From Granulicella sp. dw_53 (GTDB lineage: Bacteria; Acidobacteriota; Terriglobia; Terriglobales; Acidobacteriaceae): 64,000 nt of DNA. The notes under the pieces were generated by a model, which made no database searches, was not told the origin of the DNA, and was given only the letters and a program-made list of their open reading frames with translations. The translations under genes were made by a program, and so were the position numbers. Where the stretch lies: NCBI RefSeq assembly GCF_018449545.1, contig NZ_JAAVUR010000016.1, positions 62,001-126,000 of the forward strand, written 5' to 3'. Each line of letters opens with the position of its first letter. Position 1 is the first letter of the stretch. Shown here one piece after another: positions 36,849-46,027 of the stretch.

Positions 36849-38186
36849 ATGATACTAGCGAAGAAAGATCAGGCGATGATTGCAGAGAGCGAAGAGCTAA
36901 GACTAAAGGCCCAGGAGGAGCTGAGCCGCATCCTGAAGAGTCCTGCCTTCCATGGTAGTCCACGCTGTAAACAGTTCTTACAGTTTGTTGTGGACCGCGC
37001 TCTCGATGGCCAGTACGACGTACTGAAAGAGCGGATGATCGGAATTGAGGTCTTTGGCCGCAACCCCGCCTACCAGACCGACGGCGACTCCGTAGTGCGG
37101 GTGCGCGCGAGCGATGTCCGGCGACGTTTAGTCCAGTACTACTCAGTCGCAGAGGCAGTACCTGCATGCCGCATCGAGATTCCTTCTGGCTCGTACATAC
37201 CGCACTTCCTGCCTCCCGAACGCAGTACGCCTTCCCTACCCCCAGCCTCGTTCGGCATTGCGGAGAAAAGCGGGAAGATCACCCCAACATGCGGTAATGG
37301 AATTGCCGATCTTGAGCGTCGTTTCCCGATGGCCAAGCTTACTCTGGCTGCGGGATTCCTTATCCTCGTTCTGCTGATGGCATTCTTCGGCCATCGCAGG
37401 CTCAATCCGTCGGTAAGGACGTCGGAGCCTGCCACCGAGACTCCCTTTCAGGCTTTCTGGGCTCCCGCCGTTCGCAGCTCGAAACCGGTTCTTATCTGTA
37501 TCGGCAGTCCGGTGGCGTACAACTATTCGAAGTCTTTTCGAACCGCCTATACACACCGCCGGGGCCTCTCCCCGGAAGAGGCGCGGAATGCCATCATCGA
37601 GCCGGCAGAAACCCCGCTTAAGGGATCGGATCTGATTCCAGTGAAGAATGAGTTCGTGGGCGCCGGAGATGCGAACGCGGCTTCTCTATTGAGCGCCCTG
37701 TTTGGAAGTCTTGGCAAAACGACGGAATTTCGCATCTCGACCGAGACCTCATACTCGGAGTTATCCGACTCTCCAAGTGTCCTGATCGGCGCCTTCTCGA
37801 ACCGATGGACAGAAAGAACATTGATGCGAATGCCTTACGTCTTCGTGGAAAGAGATTCAGTACGTTTTGTTCAAGAGCAGACTGGAAGCAAACGAAGCTG
37901 GACTCTGCCCCAGCTTGGAGCCGACGGCAAAACCGATGAGGATTTTGCGATCGTCTCGAGAGTTTTGGATGCGGAGACGGGCCAGTTTCTCGTGACTGCC
38001 GCGGGCATCTCCAGCTTCGGCAGTCGCGCAGCCGGATATTTTCTGACTCGACCGGATCAAATGAATAAGGAGCTCGGCAAAGCTCCAAAGGAATGGAAAC
38101 AGAAGAATCTGCAGTTCGTTTTGAAGACTCACGTTGTGGACGGAGCTCCCACAGCACCCGAGGTCGTGGCAGTGACGTTTTGGTAG
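36849..38186 (+). CDS. Acidobacteria-type N-terminal helical domain protein with one membrane helix
   Basis: A 445-residue protein. The front (about 15-125) matches a domain I know from many acidobacterial signalling proteins: 'AQEELSRILKSPAFHGSPRCKQFLQFVVDRALDG', 'LKERMIGIEVFGRNPAYQTDGDSVVRVRASDVRRRLVQYY', which looks like a winged-helix or DNA-binding-like module. A single transmembrane helix (about 163-183) follows, then a C-terminal domain of about 250 residues without a family I recognise. The layout resembles one-component membrane-tethered regulators, but function is unknown. Start is uncertain: ATG 36849 or ATG 36876; neither has a strong ribosome site. Confidence 0.7.
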   Translation: MILAKKDQAMIAESEELRLKAQEELSRILKSPAFHGSPRCKQFLQFVVDRALDGQYDVLKERMIGIEVFGRNPAYQTDGDSVVRVRASDVRRRLVQYYSVAEAVPACRIEIPSGSYIPHFLPPERSTPSLPPASFGIAEKSGKITPTCGNGIADLERRFPMAKLTLAAGFLILVLLMAFFGHRRLNPSVRTSEPATETPFQAFWAPAVRSSKPVLICIGSPVAYNYSKSFRTAYTHRRGLSPEEARNAIIEPAETPLKGSDLIPVKNEFVGAGDANAASLLSALFGSLGKTTEFRISTETSYSELSDSPSVLIGAFSNRWTERTLMRMPYVFVERDSVRFVQEQTGSKRSWTLPQLGADGKTDEDFAIVSRVLDAETGQFLVTAAGISSFGSRAAGYFLTRPDQMNKELGKAPKEWKQKNLQFVLKTHVVDGAPTAPEVVAVTFW

Positions 38187-38281
38187 TCGATTCTGGCAGA
38201 ACCTTGTAGGTATCGGAGCCATGAAAGTGGTTCACTATGATATCAATTCTCGTCCGCGTCTAACTAATATGACCAGCGGGA

Positions 38282-38313
38282 TGTGTGTATCAAGTCTCCG
38301 CTTGATACACACA
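38282..38313. terminator. Bidirectional terminator-like hairpin (13-bp perfect stem)
   Basis: TGTGTGTATCAAG at 38282-38294 pairs exactly with 38301-38313 around a 6-nt loop. It lies between two convergent genes (ends 38186 and 38340). No long T-tract on either side. Confidence 0.65.
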
Positions 38314-38339
38314 CCCTTCCGTTTCTGAAGCGCAGGCAC

Positions 38340-38780
38340 TTAGCGGTGGCCATCGCCGCCATGACCATTCTCTCGAGCTCCGGGCAGACCGCGCTCGGCG
38401 CCACCGTCATGACCGGCATTACCTATGTGTCCCCGACCATCTCTCGCCTCATTTGCATGGAAGTGATTGAAGGGCTGCTCCCCACGACCTGGCAACGGTC
38501 CCCTGTAGCCATAGTGAGGATCATAACGGTTGTCGACGTGGCCATAAAAGCCGTGGGGGCCGTGAAACCAGGGCCCAGCCCCGATGAACAGACCGCCAGC
38601 AAACCAATCGGGCCCATAGTAGCCGTATGGTGCGCAATCATAGGGAGCGTAATCATAGTATCCATAGGGACATACGGGTGCAGCACCGATGTTAATGGAA
38701 ACCTGTGCTGGCGCCACCGATGCACTGGGCAAGAGAGCGATCGTAAGAACCGACAAAGCAAGAGATTTAGCGTAGGACAT
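38340..38780 (-). CDS. Small secreted Tyr/Gly/His-rich protein
   Basis: A 146-residue product with AGGAG five bases before ATG 38780 and a clear signal peptide (MSYAKSLALSVLTIALL..., cut about residue 25). The mature part starts 'QVSINIGAAPVCPYGYYDYAPYDCAPYGYYGPDWFAGG', rich in Pro-Tyr-Gly units with two cysteines, then 'GAGPWFHGPHGFYGH' and a Gly/His-rich hydrophilic tail. Similar short exported proteins are common in Acidobacteria and some Proteobacteria; their role is unknown. An opposite-strand frame of 178 codons overlaps it but lacks a ribosome site. Confidence 0.82.
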   Translation of the reverse strand: MSYAKSLALSVLTIALLPSASVAPAQVSINIGAAPVCPYGYYDYAPYDCAPYGYYGPDWFAGGLFIGAGPWFHGPHGFYGHVDNRYDPHYGYRGPLPGRGEQPFNHFHANEARDGRGHIGNAGHDGGAERGLPGARENGHGGDGHR

Positions 38781-39557
38781 AAACTCTCCTCGGTTGGATT
38801 AGAAGCTGAAAGAGAGTGATGAGTTATCTTCCGGCATACACAGTTCGGTCTGGGTGACCGGCACATTCCTCAATCCGCGAATTTGAGAAACTTTTTGCCG
38901 CAGGGCCGGGGCCACTGGGACAAAACAGGAATGTGTTTAGCCTTTGGGCCTCTGCATTCGGAGGGTGGAGAGGCGATGGTGTCGTCCGGCCTGGCAGATT
39001 TTCCAATTAAACTCCTGCAGGATATGTCGGAACGCGCGGGCATACGACAAGTGCAACCCCTTTAGGTTGGCTCTGCCGTTCCACAACCAAGAGGAACAGG
39101 CGGCTCGGGACTGACTTGCCGGCAGTACCTGAACGGGTCAACACCCGAGGGCGGCAGATTGGGACGGAAGCGCGAAAGAAACCAAGCGGGGGCCCTACTG
39201 GCCAAACGCTACGGATCTCCGCAGTCATCCCACTGATCGACTCACGCTTCGTAAAAAGTGAATGCTATGAATGGCCCCGAAGCTGGAGGAGGGTAATAAA
39301 ACCCTTTTTACACGGGTGTGTAGACGGGTGAAGGGCGATTACATGACGATGAATATTTCGCGAAGCGCCCTTGTAAGTCCTTCTCTTGGCGATGGTCTAC
39401 GTGTTCGGATGCGCCTTACACAGGATTGACCACCTTGTGGCGTGCGGATGTCTCCCCGATGATCTGGGCATCCATGCGTGGTGGTACAGAGACTCGAATC
39501 TGACTTCCCATGCGCGCACCTTACTCTTGCTCAATTTTTTCCGAGGCTACCTACGTG
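38781..39557. other. Non-coding stretch upstream of the third receptor gene
   Basis: About 780 bases between divergent genes, so both promoters are here. Several short open frames (up to 73 codons) are present on both strands with no recognisable product. A weak hairpin AGGGT/ACCCT followed by TTTTA lies near 39294-39314. Nothing else is supported. Confidence 0.45.
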
Positions 39558-42500
39558 ATGATTTCCTGGCGTACCTTTTTCTCCCTACAGCGGAAGCAGT
39601 GGCATTCTGTATTCCTATTTCTTCTGTGCTTTCTGATGTGCTATGGCATGCCTCTGCTCGCACAGTCCGATCTTTCAGGTGTTTCTGGCACCATCTCCGA
39701 CCAATCCGGGGCAGTGATCCGCGACGCGGCGATCACAGTGATCGACGAAGCGACCGGGGCGGAGCATAAAACGGAGACGAACAGCTCCGGGTATTACACC
39801 ATTCCCAGCCTCTCGCCGGGGCGTTACACCATTATGGTGCAGGCGCCGACCTTCCAGATGCTGACGAGCAGGGGGAACAATCTTGACCCGGCGGTTTCGA
39901 CTACTGCCAATCTAAAGTTAACCATAGGCAGTACCAGTGAGACGGTGCAGGTAGCGGCGCAGGAGACCAGCATCCAGACGGACAGTACTGTTCTGGGCCG
40001 GGTGATCACCAGCAAGCAGGCCGAACTGCTCCCCCTGAGTGGCCGCAACCCTATTACTCTGGCCTTACTTAAGGCAGGTGTAACCAGCACAACGGGGAAC
40101 GTCTCGAACTTCCAGTTCAGCACCGGCCTGGGCGGTCTCAATATCAACGGAGCACGCGAACGCGACAATCTGGTGACCTATGATGGAGCGATCGCGGTGC
40201 GCGTGCGCGCCAGCGGAGATTCAGTGGGTGTGGTGGATCTGGAGAATGTGCAGGAAGTTCAGGTACTGGCGTCGAACTATCCGGCTGAGTATGGCCGGTC
40301 TGTGGGTGGGCAGGTACGCATTATCACGCGCGCCGGTACGGATCGCTTTCACGGCACGCTATATGAGTATCTGCAGAATCCGGTGCTGAATGCGAACACA
40401 TGGGTGCGCAATCATGCCACGGCTAACTTCGATCCTTCTTTGCCAAAGAGTGTGAAGTCGAACTACGTGGCTCCGTTCACCTATAACCAGTTTGGATTCA
40501 GCGTCAATGGCCCTGCTTATATCCCTCATGTGCTACCCAAGGGAAAGGTCTTTTTTCTCTACTCCGAAGCCTTCGTCCACTTTCCAGCGACAAACACCGC
40601 GCCCGTGACGGTGCCGAATCCGGCCTTCCGAACTGGTGACTTCTCCTCCGTTGCCACCCACTTACGCGATCCCCAGGCTATTGGGGTGTGCGACCCGAAG
40701 ACCGGTGGCCCAGCCTGTTTTCCCGGCAATATCATCCCGAAAAATCGCCTTAGTCCGAACGGCGTTGGTCTCTTAACCGCTTTCCCGTCGCCAACACCTG
40801 GCTTCCTGGTGGGCACGCAGAACCTCTTGCAGGTCGCAAAGCATCCGCAGACTCAGCAGATCGATAGTGGCAACCTGGACATTATTCCAACGGCAAAGGA
40901 CTACATCCGTTTCCGGCTCACGCACTTCTACTACTACGAGGACAATCCGTTCTCGGCTGCCTATGACCTTGTGCCACGAATTTTCAACCGGCCTAACCAG
41001 ACGGTGTCTCTGGACTGGGTGCACACCTTCACCTCGAACACGATTAATGAAGTTCTAGTCACGGCGGCGCATGGTGCAGATCGTCTTTCGATCGATACGA
41101 GCACCGGACTCTATGACCGTACGAGGTACGGCATCAACTATCCGTTCCTTTTTCCGAATGGAAAGGACCTGCCAAACAAGATCCCAACGGTTCAATTCGA
41201 TAACAGTGCCATTACTACGATGGATGGAAGCGCCTATCCTTCCCACTCGCAGGGCGAGGTGTTCGATTATGCCGACACTTTCACCCACATCGTAGGGAAC
41301 CATACCTTGCGCGCCGGCGTGCTCTACGAGCGAGCCGGCGAAAATGACGATGACCAGATCTCCGGCCAAAACACCGTTCCTGGACAGACAAATAATCAAA
41401 ACGGAAAGTTTGAGTTCTCCAGCTTGAATCCGGCTGGTACCGGTCTTGATACAGCGGATGCCGCATTGGGCATCTTCCAAAGTTATGCTGAGGTAGGGCA
41501 GCGTTCAGAGACACCCTATCGCGCAAACATGTTCGACTTCTTCGTGCAGGACTCCTGGAAGGCGACGCACAAGTTACACATAGACTACGGTGTACGCTAC
41601 TCCATCGTGAATCCGTTTTATAGCCTCTGGAATAATATCGGCACTTTTGATCCGGCTTTCTATAGTTCAGCAAACGCAGTAAAGCTGGATAGCAATGGAA
41701 ATCCCATCGTCGGGACAGGGGATCCCCTCAATGGCACAGTGCTTTTCGGTAATGGTTTTACGGACAGCGCCAAGCAGCACGTCCCGCTAGCTACGACCGG
41801 GACAGCCAATTCTCTCTTCCACAATCTTCCGCGCGGCTACATCGATGTGCATTACACCACCTTCCAGCCGCGCATCGGTGTTGCATACGCGGTGAATTCG
41901 AAGACGGTCGTCCGGTCGGGTTTTGGCCGCTACATGAGCCGTCAGGGCGTTTCAGACGGCGTCTTTGAGGGCGGCGCACCGCCATTGCAATCGTATGCAG
42001 GAATCAGTGGCGGCAGCGCCGATAACCCAGGTGGAGGCGCGGCGGGTTCGTTCCCCACCATCTCCGGTCGTGTCGATCGCAGCTCGCCACAACCCGAAGC
42101 GTATGTCTGGAATCTTTCGATTGAACGTGAGCTTCCGCTCCACACGATACTCGGCGTGGCCTACGTTGGTCGCCGGGGACTGCACGGTCAATTCCAGTCG
42201 AATCTAAACCAGGCCCCTGTCGGGTCAGTGATGGCTGCTGCCACGGCAAAACTGAATATCAACTCCTACCGTCCCTACGCAGGCTATGGTCCGATCACGC
42301 TCGTTACGCAGGGATCCGGATCCGCCTACTCCGGACTCCAGATGGATTTGAATCATCGCTTCCAGAAGGGCTTTAGCTTCGGAGCGGCCTATACCTTCGC
42401 GCATGCGACAGACTGTGGATCGTTCCAGAAAAACTTTCTTCCTAATTTTCTAGATCCGAAGTATCTTTGTGGCACTGCCGATTACGACATACGTCATGCG

Positions 42501-43034
42501 GTCACGATCAACGGAATCGCCGAGATTCCATTTCACGGAAACAACCGGTTGGCACGAGAGCTCCTTGGTGGCTGGCAGGTTACTCAGATTTACAACTTCC
42601 AGACTGGCGTTCCGATCTCAGTCACCACCTCGGCGGATATTGCCGGTGTGGGAACAGGTGGTGGCGCACAGTTTTACTCAACCGTTCCTGGTGCGAATTT
42701 GCGCGCCTCAGGCACGTTTTCTGCTGGTACAACCGATAGGAATTTCTGGTTCAACCCAGCCGCCTTTGTTGCTCCAGCTAACGGGAGTTTTACGCCGCAA
42801 CATAACCGAAATATCATACGGACTCCTGGCGTAGAGAACTTCAACGCGGGAGTACAGAAGCGTTTCTATACGTTCAAAGAGCAATACCTCAGCTTCCGCT
42901 TCGAAGCCTTCAATTTCCTCAACCACCCTAACCTCTCGCCTCCTGATGTGAATCCAACTAGCTCGACCTTTGGTCGAGTGACCAGCAAGACCGGCCAAAG
43001 ATCGATGCAGGCCAGCCTTCGCTACAGCTTCTAA
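39558..43034 (+). CDS. Oar-like TonB-dependent receptor (1158 aa)
   Basis: Start placed at ATG 39558, which opens a plausible signal peptide (MISWRTFFSLQRKQWHSVFL... to 'PLLAQ') and has CGAGG about ten bases upstream; the frame extends 16 codons further to ATG 39510. The carboxypeptidase-regulatory domain ('SGVSGTISDQSGAVIRDA', 'SGYYTIPSLSPGRY') is followed by a plug ('QAELLPLSGRNPITLALLKAG', 'GLNINGARERDNLVTYDGA', 'YGRSVGGQVRIITRAG') and a beta-barrel ending 'RSMQASLRYSF'. Unlike the other two receptors in the window, no hydrolase lies next to it. A stable hairpin follows the stop codon. Ligand unknown. Confidence 0.93.
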   Translation: MISWRTFFSLQRKQWHSVFLFLLCFLMCYGMPLLAQSDLSGVSGTISDQSGAVIRDAAITVIDEATGAEHKTETNSSGYYTIPSLSPGRYTIMVQAPTFQMLTSRGNNLDPAVSTTANLKLTIGSTSETVQVAAQETSIQTDSTVLGRVITSKQAELLPLSGRNPITLALLKAGVTSTTGNVSNFQFSTGLGGLNINGARERDNLVTYDGAIAVRVRASGDSVGVVDLENVQEVQVLASNYPAEYGRSVGGQVRIITRAGTDRFHGTLYEYLQNPVLNANTWVRNHATANFDPSLPKSVKSNYVAPFTYNQFGFSVNGPAYIPHVLPKGKVFFLYSEAFVHFPATNTAPVTVPNPAFRTGDFSSVATHLRDPQAIGVCDPKTGGPACFPGNIIPKNRLSPNGVGLLTAFPSPTPGFLVGTQNLLQVAKHPQTQQIDSGNLDIIPTAKDYIRFRLTHFYYYEDNPFSAAYDLVPRIFNRPNQTVSLDWVHTFTSNTINEVLVTAAHGADRLSIDTSTGLYDRTRYGINYPFLFPNGKDLPNKIPTVQFDNSAITTMDGSAYPSHSQGEVFDYADTFTHIVGNHTLRAGVLYERAGENDDDQISGQNTVPGQTNNQNGKFEFSSLNPAGTGLDTADAALGIFQSYAEVGQRSETPYRANMFDFFVQDSWKATHKLHIDYGVRYSIVNPFYSLWNNIGTFDPAFYSSANAVKLDSNGNPIVGTGDPLNGTVLFGNGFTDSAKQHVPLATTGTANSLFHNLPRGYIDVHYTTFQPRIGVAYAVNSKTVVRSGFGRYMSRQGVSDGVFEGGAPPLQSYAGISGGSADNPGGGAAGSFPTISGRVDRSSPQPEAYVWNLSIERELPLHTILGVAYVGRRGLHGQFQSNLNQAPVGSVMAAATAKLNINSYRPYAGYGPITLVTQGSGSAYSGLQMDLNHRFQKGFSFGAAYTFAHATDCGSFQKNFLPNFLDPKYLCGTADYDIRHAVTINGIAEIPFHGNNRLARELLGGWQVTQIYNFQTGVPISVTTSADIAGVGTGGGAQFYSTVPGANLRASGTFSAGTTDRNFWFNPAAFVAPANGSFTPQHNRNIIRTPGVENFNAGVQKRFYTFKEQYLSFRFEAFNFLNHPNLSPPDVNPTSSTFGRVTSKTGQRSMQASLRYSF

Positions 43035-43055
43035 AGATCCAGTGAGTATGTCGGA

Positions 43056-43084
43056 CGAGGGCGGGTGGGACTTACCTGCCCTCG
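43056..43084 (+). terminator. Terminator-like hairpin after the third receptor gene
   Basis: CGAGGGCGGGT pairs with ACCTGCCCTCG (11 pairs including one G-U) around a 7-nt loop, 22 bases after the stop codon. No clean T-tract follows. Confidence 0.5.
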
Positions 43085-43188
43085 CCGGTAACAGGTTACT
43101 ATTTCTCCCGCTTGGAAAACAGTCAGCAAATCCCTGAGCGTTCGACGTATTATCTTCACGGTCTAGTCTGCGTGGTGGAGAATGGACT

Positions 43189-43839
43189 ATGGCCAATCCG
43201 CCGCAGCATCTCGAACCTCGCTGGCCAGCCATTCTTGCCCTGCTCGCTGTAGGTGGATTGCGGCTGGCTCTTCCAGAAGCCTTATCGGCGGGTCCCGGCT
43301 GGCTTCTCATTGCCATCGTCGGATTGCTGCTGGTGCCCACGGTGTGGTCGCGCCAGCGTGGGCTAGACAATCTCAATAAGGTCCTCGGATATATCGTAAC
43401 CGGCGTCGTCACTGTTGATATGATTTGGTCACTTTACTTGCTCGTGGCAGCCCTGCCTTCGCATAGAGAGTCCCCTCAGGATCTGCTGCGCTCCGCTGCC
43501 GCTTTGTGGATCACCAATATCCTCGTGTTCGCATCTTGGTACTGGAGATTGGACGCAGGTGGCCCTCGTGCCCGCGAACTGCGCGGGGTGCATAGCGACG
43601 GAGCGTTCTTGTTTCCGCAGATGACCCTCGATCAGCAGGCTAAACGCTCCATGGGGGAGCAATGCTGGAGTCCAAACTTTGTAGACTATCTTTTTCTAGC
43701 CTTCAACACCAGCACCGCGTTCTCGCCTACTGACTCACCGGTTCTTTCACCCTGGGCCAAGGTTCTGATGATGGTGCAATCGCTTATCTCGTTTGCAACC
43801 GTTGCGCTTCTCGCCGCGCGTGCCGTGAATATTCTGTAA
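43189..43839 (+). CDS. Membrane protein with pore-loop-like C-terminus
   Basis: A 216-residue protein with GGAG eight bases before ATG 43189. It has about five hydrophobic segments (about 14-30, 36-50, 66-88, 100-117, 188-212). The end, 'PNFVDYLFLAFNTSTAFSPTDSPVLSPWAKVLMMVQSLISFATVALLAARAVNIL', is arranged like the pore loop and last helix of a two-helix ion channel, with 'STAFSPTD' at the position of a selectivity filter. Such proteins occur widely but without assigned function that I know of. Ion-channel activity is an inference from topology. Confidence 0.7.
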   Translation: MANPPQHLEPRWPAILALLAVGGLRLALPEALSAGPGWLLIAIVGLLLVPTVWSRQRGLDNLNKVLGYIVTGVVTVDMIWSLYLLVAALPSHRESPQDLLRSAAALWITNILVFASWYWRLDAGGPRARELRGVHSDGAFLFPQMTLDQQAKRSMGEQCWSPNFVDYLFLAFNTSTAFSPTDSPVLSPWAKVLMMVQSLISFATVALLAARAVNIL

Positions 43840-43949
43840 GCTGATCAACTACGGAGGCCTTGGAAGCGAACTCTATGAAGTAGCGATCTATCCGAAACAA
43901 GTTACCGTATGGGTCTCCGAGCGGAGTATCCTCCCACCCTCGGTTGTCT

Positions 43950-44759
43950 TCAGTTCGATTTACCGTGGCTAAGCCGCTTGCCGAAAACCACACCAATTGT
44001 GGTGCCGAAGCTCGCCGAATGATTGCTGACCCCGAAACGTAGGCCGCCATCTATGCCGAATGACTCGCTAAGCTGACGGTAAAATCCACTGAAGACGTAA
44101 GTTCCAGGCGGCGTATTCGATTGTGAGTTGTTCTGGCCGAAAATTTCAGCATACAACCTAGTCTGTTTTTGGGCGTGGAAGCTAAGCGCGAATGATTGTT
44201 GGCCCCCATAAGCGCAGCCGGGAACTGTTTGACAGTCCAATTGTACGAGGGAACCATTCAGGATGACGTCGACCTTCCCATCTTTGCCATAATGGTGATT
44301 CACGAGCACAGTGAGTTGCTGACCATAGCCCTGGAGTGCTGACTCGGAAGCTGTGGGAAGCTCTGCTTCATACTGCACAGCAAGGCCAGGGGCACCTTGG
44401 TGATATTGCTCTTTATAAATCACAGCCTTTCCGCCAAGTGCGATTGTCCCCACTCCATTCGTCGTTCCGCTATCGTCCTGCTGATGATTGAAGGCAGACC
44501 ACCCAAAATCCAACCTGAGCTTAGATGAAGGCGTATAGCTTATGAGAGTATCGACTGTCTGCTGATTGCCAGGTGTGCGCTGTGGATAGGCATCATAACC
44601 GGTTTCGACCTGGAGGACATCAGCGCTTTGCACAGTGGCGCTATTGGCGATTGTCGGCCTTGTGGGACTGAGATTGAGGTCCTGTGCGGATGAACGCATG
44701 ACTGAGAGAATGCATATCGCGATGAATAAGATCGAATGACTGACTTTCACCGTGAACAC
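43950..44759 (-). CDS. Outer-membrane beta-barrel protein (MetA-pathway/transporter-like)
   Basis: A 269-residue protein with a signal peptide (to about residue 25, 'MRSSAQ'). The mature part is a series of amphipathic strands: 'PTIANSATVQSADVLQVETGYDAYP', 'SSKLRLDFGWSAF', 'GAPGLAVQYEAELPTASES', 'QKQTRLYAEIFGQN', 'SFGIDGGLRFGV'. This is the pattern of the 'putative MetA-pathway of phenol degradation' outer-membrane family, often annotated as transporter. GTG 44759 is the first start; GTG three codons later is possible. No metabolic genes for aromatics are adjacent, so the family label should not be read as a substrate. Confidence 0.65.
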   Translation of the reverse strand: MFTVKVSHSILFIAICILSVMRSSAQDLNLSPTRPTIANSATVQSADVLQVETGYDAYPQRTPGNQQTVDTLISYTPSSKLRLDFGWSAFNHQQDDSGTTNGVGTIALGGKAVIYKEQYHQGAPGLAVQYEAELPTASESALQGYGQQLTVLVNHHYGKDGKVDVILNGSLVQLDCQTVPGCAYGGQQSFALSFHAQKQTRLYAEIFGQNNSQSNTPPGTYVFSGFYRQLSESFGIDGGLRFGVSNHSASFGTTIGVVFGKRLSHGKSN

Positions 44760-44876
44760 TCGATTCCGATAACTTTGGCTTCGCTAAGGCTAGCTTCCAT
44801 CATTCGCCATTCTTCACGCTTTTGCGATCAATTCCGTCGGGGGAACAGGATTGAATAACAGATCGATATCGGAGTG

Positions 44877-45161
44877 CTAACGAGAACCCGATCCACTCAT
44901 GTCGCGGGGATTCTTAGGCTGCAACAAGCCGAAGTTCGCTTGGTGAGTATCGATATCCCAATAAAAGGCAGTGGCGATACAGAGACTGACCCATGTGAGC
45001 CCAACAACGTACAGAGATAGCGTTAAACCAAGCGTGTAGCAGAGGTTCGCCATCACTCCATAGACGACGGGCCCCACGAACAGCAGCATGAGTTCGATGA
45101 CGTCCTCACCCAACGGGATTGCCTTTGTCATCGGCCATTCCATCCCGTCGATGGCTGCCAC
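44877..45161 (-). CDS. Small hypothetical membrane protein, possibly the tail of a broken gene
   Basis: A 94-residue frame starting at GTG 45161; the reading frame stays open upstream of this codon. It contains two hydrophobic stretches ('VIELMLLFVGPVVYGVMANLCYTLGLTLSLYVVGLTWVSLCIATAFYW') and a polar tail. 'GPVVYGVMANLCYTLG' looks like conserved membrane-protein sequence, but I cannot name the family. Upstream, coding-like sequence continues in other frames, so this may be the C-terminal part of a frameshifted gene. No ribosome site is evident. Confidence 0.4.
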   Translation of the reverse strand: MAAIDGMEWPMTKAIPLGEDVIELMLLFVGPVVYGVMANLCYTLGLTLSLYVVGLTWVSLCIATAFYWDIDTHQANFGLLQPKNPRDMSGSGSR

Positions 45162-46027
45162 CTCGATCCAGCACGCCGTTACAGTGCAGCGGACGAAGCT
45201 CCCACCACCGGATAACCTGGCCCGCCATTATAAGCGTTCCTGTCCCACGAGATAGAGCCGCCATTTCTTATCGAACGAGATGCCATAGTCGGGGTCGGCA
45301 GCGATGGCAACGCTCCACATGAAGCCCCGACTGATCGAAGATCCTGGCCCTCCAACGGGCTCCCCATTGTGGTCGTGTGCGACCCACAAGAACGACTTCA
45401 GGAAGATGATTCCGCTCGAAGCGCTCTTACAGAGTCGCCGAGAAGCCGGAAGATCGGTCATAACTCGTAGAGCCAAAGGGCGTACATGCACGCAGAAGAC
45501 GATTCGTCGCGTCAGCATTCCCCCCCTGCTTGGGCAATCGCTTCAGCCGTCGCTGGACCATCCACCAAATGCTCAGCAAGCGAGAACTTTGTAGGGCATG
45601 AACTATCTGCGAAATACTGAATCCATAGAGCGGATCAAAACATTTTTTGAGTAATCGTTGCTTGTGCTTCACGAAATTCCATTCCGCGCAGCTCATCTTG
45701 AGTTAAAGCCATTTAGTCACCATATGAATGGCTGTGACCACTTTAGAAGTTCATTTATTCTAGGATGTATACCTTGTTTGTGACAGGGTTGATGGCGATC
45801 ATATGGGAGGCGTTCGTCATCTGTTAGCACATCAGGAGTTCAAGACACACGAAGCAAAGATCAGCGCGTAGTCCGGAGTTTGAACACAACAGGAAACGCT
45901 GTCCCCCGACGTGGCATACAGCAGCGTCTTTTCATGATTTGAAGCTTCCATTACGCTCGCTATCTTCGTTCCCTGACCCAAAGTCCTAAGCTACCTATGA
46001 CAATTTCACGCAACGGTCCCACCTGCT
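45162..46027 (-). other. Probably decayed coding region, no intact gene
   Basis: Three overlapping minus-strand frames (45179-45367, 45228-45518, 45427-45696) each read partly like protein ('FLKSFLWVAHDHNGEPVGG', 'DYGISFDKKWRLYLVGQERL', 'NAYNGGPGYPVVGASSAAL') but none is complete or has a ribosome site. I read this as gene debris. From 45697 to 46027 nothing is supported. Confidence 0.35.

Noticed and set aside
38283..38819. A 178-codon plus-strand frame over the Tyr-rich secreted protein
   Set aside because: It has no ribosome site or motif, while the minus-strand gene has AGGAG at the right distance and a signal peptide.
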